Origin: Deltaproteobacteria bacterium
GTDB taxonomy: Bacteria; Desulfobacterota; Desulfarculia; Adiutricales; Adiutricaceae
Assembly (NCBI GenBank): GCA_031276635.1
Contig: JAISMU010000008.1
Coordinates: forward strand, 1-49,835
Reading direction: 5' to 3'
Length of the DNA: 49,835 nt
The notes under the pieces are model-generated. The model worked only from the letters and a program-made list of their open reading frames with translations. It ran no database searches and was not told the origin of the DNA. Both the position numbers and the translations under genes were made by a program. This document shows positions 26,301 through 35,737 of this stretch, one piece after another (the first letter of the stretch is position 1; every line of letters begins with the position of its first letter).

Positions 26301-28050
26301 GGGTTTTTGACTCGGGGCCGAATAATCTAAATGATCTGTTTTAGGACAAATAGCTCCAAAAATATAATTATACTCACGAACTAAAGCTAATTTAACAATA
26401 GGCCGAAAAGGAGCCTGAGCCCAACAGGCCTAGGGCAGACAGACGACCAAATTAGGCCTCGTCTTGAAACATCAGGTCAAGGGGAAGATTTCGGTGATTC
26501 CCGTTTTGGGCAACCGCGGCCATAGATATTTTAAGTGTTGTTTTTGAACTCCTCCTGGGTTTTAGGAGCGGAATGGGGCTGAGCGGGGTCAGGTTTAACC
26601 TTACTGAAATCTTGAAAGCAACTTAGAATCAGAGATTGAGCGTCTAAACTTGACGCTAAATTTTTAAGAGCGTTTTTTAACAATACAATGATCATTTTTA
26701 AAGATTTGGCAGCCATGAGATGGGCGCGAAAGCCAATCTCGCGACCAGAGAACTCCCACGCTGGCGACTAATCCTCCGGACAACCTGGGCTTTTCGCGGA
26801 TCTTTTCCGAACGCTGTCGCTTGGTCAGGGCCGGGTCGGCGCGCCTGGTTTTTGGCCAGAGAGCCAGATTTTTCTGGAGCTCAATAATCAGATTATTAGA
26901 TGACCAAAACCAAATGGTTCAAGGCTTGGGGAAAAGGACTCATCAGGGTAAGAAAATTTTTTTCCAGCGAAAATTTAGAAATTTAAACCTGGCCGCGGTT
27001 TTCCCTGACCACGATTTCACTTTCTTTCTTATGAGCCCGCCCGGGGACGGCCGCCGCTAATTTAAAGAAACAGGTTTGTTTCAAAGATCTCCTCCGCTCC
27101 CCTCATCAACGGAATAGGAAAAAACCTCTCGGGCGTTATCGGCCGCCGGGTCAGGACCTTGTCCCCACCGGCTTGGGCGTTGTCGGTCGGGGCGCGGTCA
27201 AGGCTGTCATTGGCGACCGCTTGGAGCCCCCCGCTTAAGGCTCCTCAGGCTTGGCCGGCCTGACGGCGGTTGACGGAAGGTTAAATTTTCCGAGGGGTTC
27301 GCGATTCGCCAGGTGGGGCCAGCTTTCCCTAATTTTCCTTCCAGAGCCAATATTCCTAATGGCCGCTCAGTCCAACGCGATTAATTTTCCCGCCCTCGCC
27401 CGCGCGCTAAAATTCGCTCAAAATGGCTGACCAATGGGCTGGAAAAAATCTATTTTCGCTATATAATATTGTCCAAAGTGGGCCGGCCCGCCTTTCAGGC
27501 CAGCTCCTCAAGCCACCTCGTCGGGTTAGGCTATCTTTTTAGGTTTTTTTAATAATTTATCAAAGATTGTGATTTATAAAAAAAGTAATTAAAATATAGC
27601 TATTAAAGCGTCTTTTATAGAGTAAGTGATATTCTGACCGGCGCGGTGGCCAGGCTCCTCAGCCAACATTTGTTGGATAGTTTCTATAATGTTACTTGAA
27701 GAAAGGATTTTTATCATAATGAAGCATTGTATCAACCAGTGTAACAGCTGTAAAAAGGGAAATTAAATTTTAAATTAAATTTATATTATCAAATTAGTAA
27801 TTATATTATATCTATATATTAACTTTAAAAACTAAAAAAAATAATATTATAACAATAGATATTGCCTAAATATTAATAAGATCGTTCTTCTGACCAGGGC
27901 CCTTCTGGCGGCCGGGCCAAATTTAAAATTGCCGCCGCGGGCTCGGCGGCCCGGTGGCTCTTGCCTCAAAGGTTTATTGACAGTATAATGACAAGGTTTT
28001 TTAAGATTAGTTGGATTTTTTCGAATTGAACGTTTTTTTGGTAAAAAAAT
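26301..28050. other. Long spacer with degraded coding-like islands
   Basis: No intact gene is supported over 1.75 kb. GC-rich islands (26430-26560, 26720-27060, 27100-27480, 27880-27960) alternate with A/T-rich DNA. Frames at 26531-26716 (minus) and 26821-27060 (plus) have no good start signals, although the latter reads coding-like (QMVQGLGKRTHQGKK). One island at about 26470-26530 reads HQVKGKISVIPVLGNRG, faintly like the core of HicA toxins, but too short to call. The final 200 bases before glnS are A/T-rich and probably hold its promoter. Confidence 0.45.
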
Positions 28051-29709
28051 ATGAGCGAAGAGCGACCCAACAATTTTATCCGGGCTTTGGTGGACGAGGA
28101 TTTGGCCAGCGGTCGATACGCTGAGGTGGTCACTAGGTTTCCCCCTGAGCCCAACGGATATCTGCACATCGGCCACGCCAAGAGCGTCTGCCTAAATTTC
28201 GGCCTGGCCCGGGATTATAACGGGCATTGTAACCTCCGCTTTGATGACACCAACCCGGTTAAGGAGGACGTGGAATACGTTGACTCTATCCAGGAGGACG
28301 TTCGGTGGTTGGGGTTCACCTGGGATGAGCGCCTGTACTACGCCTCGGATTATTTTGAGAAACTGTATCAATGCGCCGAGGAGCTCATCAAGCGCGGCCA
28401 CGCCTACGTCTGCGAGCTCAGCCCGGAAATGGTCCGGCAATACCGGGGCACTTTGACCGAGCCGGGCCAGGACAGCCCTTACCGGAATCGCCCCATGGAG
28501 GAGAGCCTGGAGCTCTTCCGGCGGATGCGGGCGGGGGAATTTCAAGAGGGGGAAAAGTTTCTGCGGGCCAAGATTGACATGGCCTCGCCCAACCTCAACC
28601 TGCGGGACCCGGCCCTCTTTCGGATCCGTCGGGCCGTCCACCACCGGACCGGCGACCAGTGGCTCATCTATCCGATGTACGATTACGCCCACTGTATTTC
28701 GGACGCCATTGAGGGCGTGACATTTTCCATCTGCACCCTGGAGTTTGAGGATCACCGGCCCCTGTACGACTGGGTTTTGGAGAAGCTGGACTGGCCCGAG
28801 CCCCGCCCGCGGCAGATCGAGTTCGCCCGCCTGAACCTGGAGGGCACCTTGATGAGCAAAAGGAAGCTCCTCCAGCTGGTCAAGGAAAATTATGTCGACG
28901 GCTGGGACGACCCTCGGCTTCCGACTCTGGCCGCTCTCCGGCGCCGCGGGGTCACCCCCGAGGCCATCCGGCTTTTCTGCGACCGCATCGGGGTGGCCAA
29001 GAAGGACAGCTGGATTGAGCTGGAGTGGCTGGAGAAGGCCATCCGCGACGATTTGAACCCCAAAGTCAAAAGAATCATGGCCACCCTGGACCCCTTGAAG
29101 GTCACCCTGCGGGACTGGCCAGAGGGCCAGGTTACCTCCATCCCGGCTCCTTTTTTCCCAGATGACCCCGAGCGGATGGGCTGGCGGGATCTGAAAATGA
29201 CCAGGGAGATCTATATAGAGCGGGAGGATTTCAGCCTCGATCCGCCCGCGGGATTCCGTCGGCTGGCGGTGGGCCGGGAGGCTCGGCTGCGCTGGGCCAG
29301 CTACATTCAATGCGAGGAAGTCAAGCTTGGCCCCAATGGGGAGCCGGTGGAGCTCATCTGCTCGTGGAGCCAGGAGCCCCGCGGCCTGACCAAGGAGCGA
29401 CCGGGCATCATCCACTGGGTGCCGGCCGAACTCTCCATTCCAGCGGTGGCCCGGCTCTACGACCGGCTTTTCACTGAGCCACGGCCCACCGGGGACCTGG
29501 CCCGGGAGCTTAATCCCAACTCTCTGACGGAAAGACCCGACTGCCGACTGGAGCCGGCCGCCCTAGAGCTCCTGACGACCGGGGAGAGGTTCCAGTTTGA
29601 GCGTTTGGGTTATTTTTACCTGGAAAAGGCTCCCGCCGCGGGTCACCCAGGAATTTTCAACCGGATCGTCTCCTTAAAGGACAGTTGGGCCAAGGCCAGA
29701 AAAAAATAG
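28051..29709 (+). CDS. glnS: Glutaminyl-tRNA synthetase GlnRS
   Basis: A 552-residue class I aminoacyl-tRNA synthetase that charges tRNA-Gln directly. The active-site HIGH is at 39-42 within RFPPEPNGYLHIGHAKS. The KMSKS-loop equivalent LMSKRK is at 267-272. The Gln-binding region contains DDTNPVKEDVEY. The C-terminal part (about 340-552) is the two-barrel anticodon-binding domain. Length is that of bacterial GlnRS (E. coli type). Bacteria with GlnRS usually acquired it from eukaryotes early and may lack need for the GatCAB route for Gln. It is followed 69 bases later by a PilT-type gene. Confidence 0.96.
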   Translation: MSEERPNNFIRALVDEDLASGRYAEVVTRFPPEPNGYLHIGHAKSVCLNFGLARDYNGHCNLRFDDTNPVKEDVEYVDSIQEDVRWLGFTWDERLYYASDYFEKLYQCAEELIKRGHAYVCELSPEMVRQYRGTLTEPGQDSPYRNRPMEESLELFRRMRAGEFQEGEKFLRAKIDMASPNLNLRDPALFRIRRAVHHRTGDQWLIYPMYDYAHCISDAIEGVTFSICTLEFEDHRPLYDWVLEKLDWPEPRPRQIEFARLNLEGTLMSKRKLLQLVKENYVDGWDDPRLPTLAALRRRGVTPEAIRLFCDRIGVAKKDSWIELEWLEKAIRDDLNPKVKRIMATLDPLKVTLRDWPEGQVTSIPAPFFPDDPERMGWRDLKMTREIYIEREDFSLDPPAGFRRLAVGREARLRWASYIQCEEVKLGPNGEPVELICSWSQEPRGLTKERPGIIHWVPAELSIPAVARLYDRLFTEPRPTGDLARELNPNSLTERPDCRLEPAALELLTTGERFQFERLGYFYLEKAPAAGHPGIFNRIVSLKDSWAKARKK

Positions 29710-29778
29710 GCTGATCCTCTGGGGAAGGTTGACCAGGAACCGACCGAGTTTGGCGTGATTGTCAAGGGGGGTTATTGA

Positions 29779-30861
29779 TTGGCTCTGATAGACGCTTTTT
29801 TCAAATTCATGCATGAGGTGGGCGGCTCGGACTTGCATCTGGTCTCTGGCAGTCAGCCCTTGATCCGCCTCAAGGGCAGCATTGAGAAGGTCAAATACAA
29901 GGTCCTGGAGAATTCTGAGCTCAAAAAAATGCTCTATGAAATAGCCCCGGATGAGAAGATCCAGATTTTCGAGGAAACCGGGGACGTGGATTTTGGCTAT
30001 GAGATTCCCAACATCGCCCGGTACCGGGCCAACTTCTTTAACCAGAAGTGGGGCGTGGGGGCGGTTTTTCGGGAGATTCCCTCCAAAATCCCCACCGTTG
30101 AGCAATTGGGCCTGCCGCCGGTCATCGCCAAACTCTCATCTTTACCCAAGGGCCTGGTTCTGGTCACCGGCCCCACCGGCAGCGGGAAGTCCACCACCCT
30201 GGCCACCATCATTGACCACGCCAATCGCACTCGGCGCGACCATATCCTGACGATTGAGGACCCGGTCGAGTTCGTCCATATGAGCATCAAGTGCGTTGTC
30301 AATCACCGGGAGGTCTTCACCCACACCCGGAGCTTCTCCTCAGCCCTGCGCGGGGCTCTCCGGGAAGATCCCGACATCATAATGGTCGGGGAAATGCGGG
30401 ATCTGGAGACCATCTCCCTGGCCCTGGAGGCGGCCAACACCGGGCACCTGGTCATGGGGACCCTGCACACCACCTCCGCCGCCTCCACAGTGGACCGCAT
30501 CATTGATATCTTCCCGGCCAACGAGCAGGCCCAGATCCGCGCCTCCCTGGCCGACGCCCTGCGGGCCGTGGTGGCTCAGTCCCTTTTTCGCCGGGTTGAC
30601 GGCAACGGTCGGGTGGCCTCCCTGGAGATCCTCTTGGCCACCCCGGCGGTCCGCAATCTCATTCGGGAGGGCAAGATCCATCAGATAGCCACCACCATCC
30701 AGACCGGTCGCAAGTTTGGCATGCAATCCATGGACGACGCCATTCTGGATCACCTTCTGGCGGGCCGCATTTCGCCTACGGACGCCTACTCGAAGTGCAT
30801 AGACAAGGCCAAATTCAGGCAGTATTTGACCTCGCCGCCAGAAGACTTTACGGACGTTTAA
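29779..30861 (+). CDS. pilT: PilT-type retraction ATPase, copy 1
   Basis: A 360-residue AAA+/GspE-family ATPase that powers retraction of type IV pili. The N-terminal domain (about 1-100) is PAS-like; Walker A GPTGSGKS is at 131-138, the Asp box ILTIEDPVEF at 156-165, Walker B DIIMVGEMRD at 199-208 and the His box TGHLVMGTLHT at 221-231. The final helix includes AYSKCIDKAKFRQYL, typical of PilT/PilU. The start is TTG, preceded by AAGGGGGG, giving MALIDAFF; no ATG with a ribosome-binding site is better. It ends 2 bases before the next ATPase, so they are translated as a pair. No pilin, PilB or PilC is in the window. Confidence 0.9.
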   Translation: MALIDAFFKFMHEVGGSDLHLVSGSQPLIRLKGSIEKVKYKVLENSELKKMLYEIAPDEKIQIFEETGDVDFGYEIPNIARYRANFFNQKWGVGAVFREIPSKIPTVEQLGLPPVIAKLSSLPKGLVLVTGPTGSGKSTTLATIIDHANRTRRDHILTIEDPVEFVHMSIKCVVNHREVFTHTRSFSSALRGALREDPDIIMVGEMRDLETISLALEAANTGHLVMGTLHTTSAASTVDRIIDIFPANEQAQIRASLADALRAVVAQSLFRRVDGNGRVASLEILLATPAVRNLIREGKIHQIATTIQTGRKFGMQSMDDAILDHLLAGRISPTDAYSKCIDKAKFRQYLTSPPEDFTDV

Positions 30862-30863
30862 CT

Positions 30864-32198
30864 ATGCTTCATCTTTTCCATCTGGAATACATACTTGGCA
30901 AACTCATGAACGCCGCCCCGGATGTCTCCGATATCAACATGACTGTCGGCCACCCCATCCAGGTGGAAAGCGGCGGCCAACTGATGCCGGTGTATTTTCA
31001 GCCGGAGATTAGAGCTCTGACCCCGTACCAAACCGAGGCTCTGGCTTTGAGCCTGTTGCGCGGCGACAAGCACCTGATCACAACCCTGTTGGATCATGGG
31101 AGCTGCGATCTCTCCTTTAACCTGGAAAACAAGGCCCGCTTCCGGGTCAACATCTTCTCCCAGCAGGGTCGCTACAGCATTGTCATGCGGAAGCTTGACA
31201 ATTACATTCGCTCCATCGAGGATCTGGAACTGCCGCCGATTTTTTACAACATGGCCAAGGAGAAGAACGGCATTATCCTGGTCACTGGGGCCACCGGAAC
31301 CGGCAAGACCACAAGCCTGGCCGCCATACTTGACGAGATCAACCGCACCCAGGCCGTGCACGTGGTGACTTTGGAGGACCCGGTGGAGTTCATTCATCTG
31401 CCGAAGATGTCCACCTTCAACCAAAGGGAGCTGGGCACGGATTTCCGCTCCTTCTCCGAGGGCCTGCGCTCGGCTTTGCGTCAGGCCCCCAAGGTCATCC
31501 TGGTTGGCGAGATGCGAGACCGGGAGACGGTGGAGATGGCTCTGTCGGCCGCCGAGACCGGGCACCTGGTCTATTCCACCCTGCACACGGTCGACACTGG
31601 TACCACCGTTAACCGCATTGTCGGCCTCTTTGACCATGACGAGGAAAAACTTATCCGAGTGCGCCTGGCCGATTCCCTGCGTTGGGTCGTCAGTCAGCGG
31701 CTTTTGCCGAAAATCGGCGGTGGCCGGGTGGCGGCCCTGGAGGTCATGGGGACCAGCCTCACCATCAAGGATATCATCACCAATGGCGAGGCTCCGGACA
31801 AGACGTTCTACGGGGCGGTGGAGTCCATGCGGCCTTTGGGCTTTCAGACGTTTGACCAGCACATTCTGGACCTTTTTCGGGACAAGATCATCTCTGAGGA
31901 GGCGGCCCGGACCTTCAGCTCCCGCAAGAACATCATGTCCCGCGGAATTGACACCTTGAAGGCCGAGGCTGGAGAGTATATCTACGACATCAATGACTTG
32001 GCCCTGGAGACCGACGAGGAAACCGAGGAGCGCGAGGAGGAAAGGCTCCACCAGGAAGCGCTGGACAGTCACGCCCCCCCGGCGCCACCCCCGCCGCCCC
32101 CGCCGCCTCCCCGAGCCGACGCCAGGATTCGCTCTGGGGGGCCTCCTCAACCCCCGGGCGTGGAAAACCACGTGGCTCGGCGGCCCCTCGGGGAATAA
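30864..32198 (+). CDS. PilT/PilU-type ATPase, copy 2 with proline-rich tail
   Basis: A 444-residue paralogue of the upstream protein. Walker A GATGTGKT is at 142-149, VVTLEDPVEF is the Asp box, VILVGEMRD the Walker B and TGHLVYSTLHT the His box. After about residue 380 it carries an extra acidic stretch (ETDEETEEREEER) and a poly-Pro tail (PPAPPPPPPPPPRAD) not usual for PilT. This tail may bind a partner. The real start is the ATG at 30864; the frame extends upstream but only into copy 1. A PilU-like accessory role to copy 1 is the natural reading. It lies 21 bases upstream of the zinc-ribbon gene in an apparent operon. Confidence 0.88.
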   Translation: MLHLFHLEYILGKLMNAAPDVSDINMTVGHPIQVESGGQLMPVYFQPEIRALTPYQTEALALSLLRGDKHLITTLLDHGSCDLSFNLENKARFRVNIFSQQGRYSIVMRKLDNYIRSIEDLELPPIFYNMAKEKNGIILVTGATGTGKTTSLAAILDEINRTQAVHVVTLEDPVEFIHLPKMSTFNQRELGTDFRSFSEGLRSALRQAPKVILVGEMRDRETVEMALSAAETGHLVYSTLHTVDTGTTVNRIVGLFDHDEEKLIRVRLADSLRWVVSQRLLPKIGGGRVAALEVMGTSLTIKDIITNGEAPDKTFYGAVESMRPLGFQTFDQHILDLFRDKIISEEAARTFSSRKNIMSRGIDTLKAEAGEYIYDINDLALETDEETEEREEERLHQEALDSHAPPAPPPPPPPPPRADARIRSGGPPQPPGVENHVARRPLGE

Positions 32199-32219
32199 GA
32201 CCGGTCGAGGAGTGGACTC

Positions 32220-32939
32220 ATGCAGATCGAGTGTCAACATTGTTCCAAGAAATTGACCGCCCCGGACGACAAGGTGGAGTTTGGCAAACCCTTCGCCTTT
32301 ATCTGCCCGGGCTGCGGGCAGAAAAACACCTTCACGCCGGACCGACGGTCCACGGCGCCACCCCCCCCGCCCCCGCCACCGCCGCCCCCACCGGCCGCGG
32401 CCGCGGCCCAGACCCAAATGCCCACCCAGGCTCCGCCCAAGGAGGCGTTCGTCGGGGGGCCGGCGCCGATGGATTTCAACTCCATCCAGCTCGATGACGC
32501 CCCCGAGGGCCTGAAGTCGGCCCTGGTGGCCTATGACAGCGAGGAAGTCCAGGATCTTCTTTTCAAGAAGCTGACCAACATGGGCTTCAAACCCATCATG
32601 GCCATCAATGTCCGGGACGCGGTCAAGCAACTCAAGTTCGGTCGTTTTCAACTCATGCTCATCCAGGAGGATTATTACGGGGCCACCTTGTCCAGCAATC
32701 AGCTGATCCGGGCGGTCAACGGCTTGGAGCTGAGTATCCGGCACGATATGTTTATCGCGGTCATCGGGCCAAGCTTTACCTCTCTGGATGATCTGACCGC
32801 TTTCAGCCTTTCCCTGGACACGGTCATCAACACCAACGACCTGGAGGACCTGGAGAGGATTCTCATAAGTGGCATGGGGCACGTCCAGAAGTTTTACTCC
32901 ACCTATAATGATCTGCTCCTGCAGAAGGGCCTGAACTAG
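32220..32939 (+). CDS. Zinc-ribbon protein with receiver-like C-terminal domain
   Basis: A 239-residue protein in three parts. Residues 1-40 are an MJ0042-like zinc ribbon with ligands Cys5, Cys8, Cys29 and Cys32 (CQHC...CPGC). A linker at 44-85 is rich in Pro and Ala, like the tail of the upstream ATPase. Residues about 97-239 form an alpha/beta domain reminiscent of response-regulator receivers (LVAYDSEEVQDLLFKKLTNMG, FQLMLIQED), but the usual phospho-acceptor Asp is not clearly present. I do not recognise a named family for the C-terminal part. Such zinc-ribbon proteins with this tail occur near pilus and gliding genes in Deltaproteobacteria. It is 7 bases upstream of the NYN gene. Cytoplasmic; function unknown. 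Confidence 0.75.
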   Translation: MQIECQHCSKKLTAPDDKVEFGKPFAFICPGCGQKNTFTPDRRSTAPPPPPPPPPPPPAAAAAQTQMPTQAPPKEAFVGGPAPMDFNSIQLDDAPEGLKSALVAYDSEEVQDLLFKKLTNMGFKPIMAINVRDAVKQLKFGRFQLMLIQEDYYGATLSSNQLIRAVNGLELSIRHDMFIAVIGPSFTSLDDLTAFSLSLDTVINTNDLEDLERILISGMGHVQKFYSTYNDLLLQKGLN

Positions 32940-32946
32940 GCGCGTT

Positions 32947-33756
32947 ATGGGCAAGGATGAGGTTAAAACCCTGGATCCCCTGGCCGTTCTGATTGATGGG
33001 GACAACGCCCAGCCGATGGTCATCACCAATCTGCTGCATGAGGTGGCTAGTTTGGGGGAGGTGGTGGTCAAGCGCATCTATGGCGATTTCTCCAACCAGA
33101 AGAACAGCGCCTGGCGCAAGGTGATTCACAACCTGGCCATTCGGCCCATCCACCAATACTCCTTCACCAAAGGCAAGAACGCGACCGACATATCTTTGAT
33201 CATTGACGCCATGGACCTTCTGTACTCCGGGCACATCAAAGGATTCTGCCTGGTCACCAGCGACAGCGATTTCACGGGCCTGGCCACCCGTCTGCGGGAG
33301 TCGGGCATGAAAGTGTACGGGTTTGGGGAGGAAAAGACCCCAGTCTCGTTTCGGCGGGCCTGTAACAAGTTTATCCTGACCGAGTATTTGCGGGAAAAGG
33401 TGTCCGAGGCCGACTCCGACTCTGACCAGGAGACCGAGAGCGAGGAGACCAAAGAGCCGCCGCCCCCGGAAGGGGCCCTGCGCATGGACCTGCCGCCGCC
33501 GGTCGTCAAAATGCCCCTTCAGCTGTTTCAGATGGCCGCCGAGAAGACCGCCCGAGAGGACGGCTGGGCCTCGTTGGCCCAGTTTGGCGGCTACATCAAC
33601 CAGATCCAGCCGGATTTTGATTCCCGCAAATACGGGTATAAAAAACTCTCGGACCTGGTCAAGGCCGAGAAGTCGATTTTTAAGATGGAATACCGCAAGG
33701 CCGGGGGCGGCGCCCAGATTTATATTCAGCTGTTGGTTAACGGCCAAGCCAGGTAA
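32947..33756 (+). CDS. NYN-domain RNA-binding/nuclease protein with OST-HTH-like end
   Basis: A 269-residue protein. Residues about 10-150 form a NYN (LabA/DUF88) domain, a PIN-like nuclease fold, with acidic positions Asp17 and Asp19 (LIDGDN), Asp81 (ATDISLIIDAMDLL) and SDSDF at 105-109, which may bind metal. An acidic/proline linker (ESEETKEPPPP) follows. The last ~80 residues (SLAQFGGYINQIQPDFDSRKYGYKKLSDLV) fit an OST-HTH/LOTUS domain, an RNA-binding fold. The pair NYN plus OST-HTH occurs widely in bacteria with little functional data. Being last in the operon with two PilT ATPases and a zinc-ribbon protein suggests a regulatory link to motility or surface sensing (inference). Confidence 0.85.
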   Translation: MGKDEVKTLDPLAVLIDGDNAQPMVITNLLHEVASLGEVVVKRIYGDFSNQKNSAWRKVIHNLAIRPIHQYSFTKGKNATDISLIIDAMDLLYSGHIKGFCLVTSDSDFTGLATRLRESGMKVYGFGEEKTPVSFRRACNKFILTEYLREKVSEADSDSDQETESEETKEPPPPEGALRMDLPPPVVKMPLQLFQMAAEKTAREDGWASLAQFGGYINQIQPDFDSRKYGYKKLSDLVKAEKSIFKMEYRKAGGGAQIYIQLLVNGQAR

Positions 33757-34141
33757 AAGCGTGGTCGCCAGCTGTAGACTCTTTGGCGTCAAGGGCTATG
33801 AGGTTTGGGCCGTTGAGCGTTCCGGGGCTGGTCTCAGGGGAGTTTTTCCGCGGTTTATTTTTCTGATTGAGTAAAAACTAGCCCTCTCCGCCTCAATATG
33901 GGTAAAAAATATCCAGAAGGTGGCTGGCCCGCGGCTCTGGCTGGCCAGAACCCGCTGGCCAGGGCGGAAAAAAACAGGGGCTTGAGTCCCAGGCCCCGGT
34001 CCAATCGGGTTTGGCCCGCTTCTTGCTCTGGGAACAAGTCAGAATGAAACAAGGCTTATAATTTTTTAGCCCGCTTTCTGAGATTATCTTTTGCTAGTGG
34101 CGTAATTGGCCTTTATCAGCCAGTCACGCAAGGAGACGACC
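33757..34141. other. Spacer after the NYN gene
   Basis: No gene is supported. TATAAT occurs at about 34057 just ahead of the next gene but without an obvious -35. No intrinsic terminator is clear. The GC-rich part (33920-34030) may be decayed coding DNA. Confidence 0.35.
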
Positions 34142-34510
34142 ATGAATCTTGTGAAAAACAATCTATTGTTCTTTTTCTCTCTTCCCATGTTGGCCCTGGC
34201 GGTCTTCATGTTTTCTCCCCGGGCCGAGGCCAGCGCTCTGGACAACGCCCAGTCGCGGGACACTCTGGTTTCCGCCAGCTCTCTGGCCCTGCTGACCGGC
34301 CAGTCCACCCTGGACACCGGAGCTTCGGACGCTTTCCAGTCCATCGCCCGTAAAGGTGGTCGGGACCATGATCGTTGGGACAATGACCGCTGGGACGAGC
34401 GCCGGGATGACCGCCGTTTCCCCAAGTGCCGGCGTATCTCGAATCACGACTCCAAGCGTTATAGGGACTGTGTCAAGCGCAACTACTTCAAGCGCGGCTA
34501 CCGGCGATAA
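34142..34510 (+). CDS. Small exported Arg/Asp-rich protein, two Cys
   Basis: A 122-residue protein. The signal peptide is about 1-30, cleaved after AEA. The middle is Ser/Ala-rich and the C-terminus strongly charged (RWDNDRWDERRDDRRF). Two Cys 15 residues apart sit in PKCRRISNHDSKRYRDC, which could form a disulphide in the periplasm. It resembles the next two genes in gene size, signal peptide, basic tail and the two-Cys end, but sequence similarity to them is weak. AAGGAG lies 7 bases before the ATG at 34142; the frame's upstream TTG has none. A terminator follows at 34548. I recognise no family. Confidence 0.7.
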   Translation: MNLVKNNLLFFFSLPMLALAVFMFSPRAEASALDNAQSRDTLVSASSLALLTGQSTLDTGASDAFQSIARKGGRDHDRWDNDRWDERRDDRRFPKCRRISNHDSKRYRDCVKRNYFKRGYRR

Positions 34511-34547
34511 GCCGAGGAGTTAGCTCTCTTTCTCTCCGGCCTTGATA

Positions 34548-34580
34548 AGGCTCTTGGCGCCAGCCAGGGGCCTTTTTTTT
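34548..34580 (+). terminator. Terminator after the first small exported protein
   Basis: AGGCTCTTGG (34548-34557) and CCAGGGGCCT (34564-34573) pair fully, allowing two G-U pairs, with a 6-base loop and about eight T after the stem. Confidence 0.85.
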
Positions 34581-34693
34581 CCCCTGGCCGCTTGAAAATC
34601 GCTGAAAGCGTCAGCTTAAAATTGAATTTTTAACTTGAGCGACCTATCTTATTTACAACGGGTTTTCTCAGGCTCTCAACAGCGAGGCGACTT

Positions 34694-35206
34694 ATGCCCA
34701 AGGTCAGAAAATTTTTATGGCCGCTCGGCTTGGCTCTGGTGGCTCTGACGGTGGGGGCCAGTGGGTTTTTCCTCCCTCGGGCCGCGGCGGCTTCGGCGGT
34801 CGGGGACCGGACCCAGAAGATCCAGTCCTCGTTGGCCCAATCCCAGTTATTTCTGGACTTGGCCGTTACCCGCGTGGCCATCTCGGCGAGCCCCATCGCC
34901 AGAGATTTGACCCCGGCTCAGTTTTGGGCCAAACGGGGCCCTCGTCGCGACCAATGGCGGCGGCCTGGCTCGGAGAGGCGCCGCCGCCACTACCAGAGGC
35001 CCAGGCCCCTGGGCCCGCCTGGCCCACCTCAACGCCTGCCGGACAGCTATTTCATCCAAGGTTACACCAAGTGCAACATTGAGTTCAAAAATCGCTATGG
35101 GGACATTCAGGTTTTAAGGCGAGGCTACGACTCCTGTGTTCGTCAGATGGACCTGGACCGCCTGCGACCGCCTTTTCAGCCAGACCAGCGTCCCCGCCAC
35201 CGCTGA
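34694..35206 (+). CDS. Small exported basic protein with paired-Cys C-terminal motif
   Basis: A 170-residue protein. Signal peptide about 1-34 (hydrophobic LGLALVALTVGASGFFL, then AAAAS). A Ser/Ala/Leu-rich part follows, then an Arg/Pro-rich region (PGSERRRRHYQRPRPLG). The C-terminal motif LPDSYFIQGYTKCNIEFKNR...YDSCVRQMD is shared with the protein at 35738: two Cys 23 residues apart within a conserved aromatic framework. GAGG precedes the ATG. It has its own terminator at 35229. No known domain is recognised. The basic, Cys-paired, exported nature suggests binding of an anionic polymer or the cell surface, but this is only inference. Confidence 0.7.
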   Translation: MPKVRKFLWPLGLALVALTVGASGFFLPRAAAASAVGDRTQKIQSSLAQSQLFLDLAVTRVAISASPIARDLTPAQFWAKRGPRRDQWRRPGSERRRRHYQRPRPLGPPGPPQRLPDSYFIQGYTKCNIEFKNRYGDIQVLRRGYDSCVRQMDLDRLRPPFQPDQRPRHR

Positions 35207-35737
35207 TCCTTCAACTCCAGGTTTTTTCGGCTCCTGACTCAGTCAGGGGCCTTTTTTTTGGGCCCAGGCCAGGGGGGGCAGACTTTTTTGGGTCAAGCCG
35301 GGCAATTTTGGCCGTCCCCTCTTGTTCTGGCCCGGGCCAAAGGGTCTGAGTTAAGCCCGGCTGATTTTGGCGAGGGCCGGAGCGCCGGAAATTGGTCTCA
35401 TTTTTGCTTTAACCAAATTGGCGAAAATATTCTGGAGTTTCGCCTGAAATTTAAGTTTTGAGACAATTAGCCGATTTTTTATTCTGAAGAGGCGGCCTGG
35501 CTCAAGCGAGCCCGGCCAAGAGGCGGAGTCCTCTGGGCCGGGCAAGCCCGATTCAGGCTTTCTCCGTCACGATCTTTCTCCGTTTCGACCAGGATAAAAA
35601 AATAAGCTCCCGATTTTGAAACCCGCGAAATAGGCCTGTCCAGTTGGTCAACCGGGTTAAACCCGCAATTCGCCGCTAAAGTTTTGGCGGTCAGATTAGG
35701 CCAGGATTTTTTATCAACTTTCAGAAAGAGGGCGACC
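35207..35737. other. Spacer with terminator, no gene
   Basis: After the terminator at 35229-35259 the remaining ~470 bases show no supportable gene. There is a GC-rich island at 35270-35400 and 35480-35560. Some plus- and minus-strand frames exist but lack starts and family resemblance. Confidence 0.4.
35229..35259 (+). terminator. Terminator after the second small exported protein
   Basis: GGCTCCTGAC (35229-35238), loop tca, GTCAGGGGCC (35242-35251): a 10-bp stem with one G-U pair, followed by eight T. Confidence 0.9.

Noticed and set aside
26470-26535. HicA toxin-like fragment
   Set aside because: Only one short stretch resembles the HicA core, with no start, no second half and no HicB; too weak.
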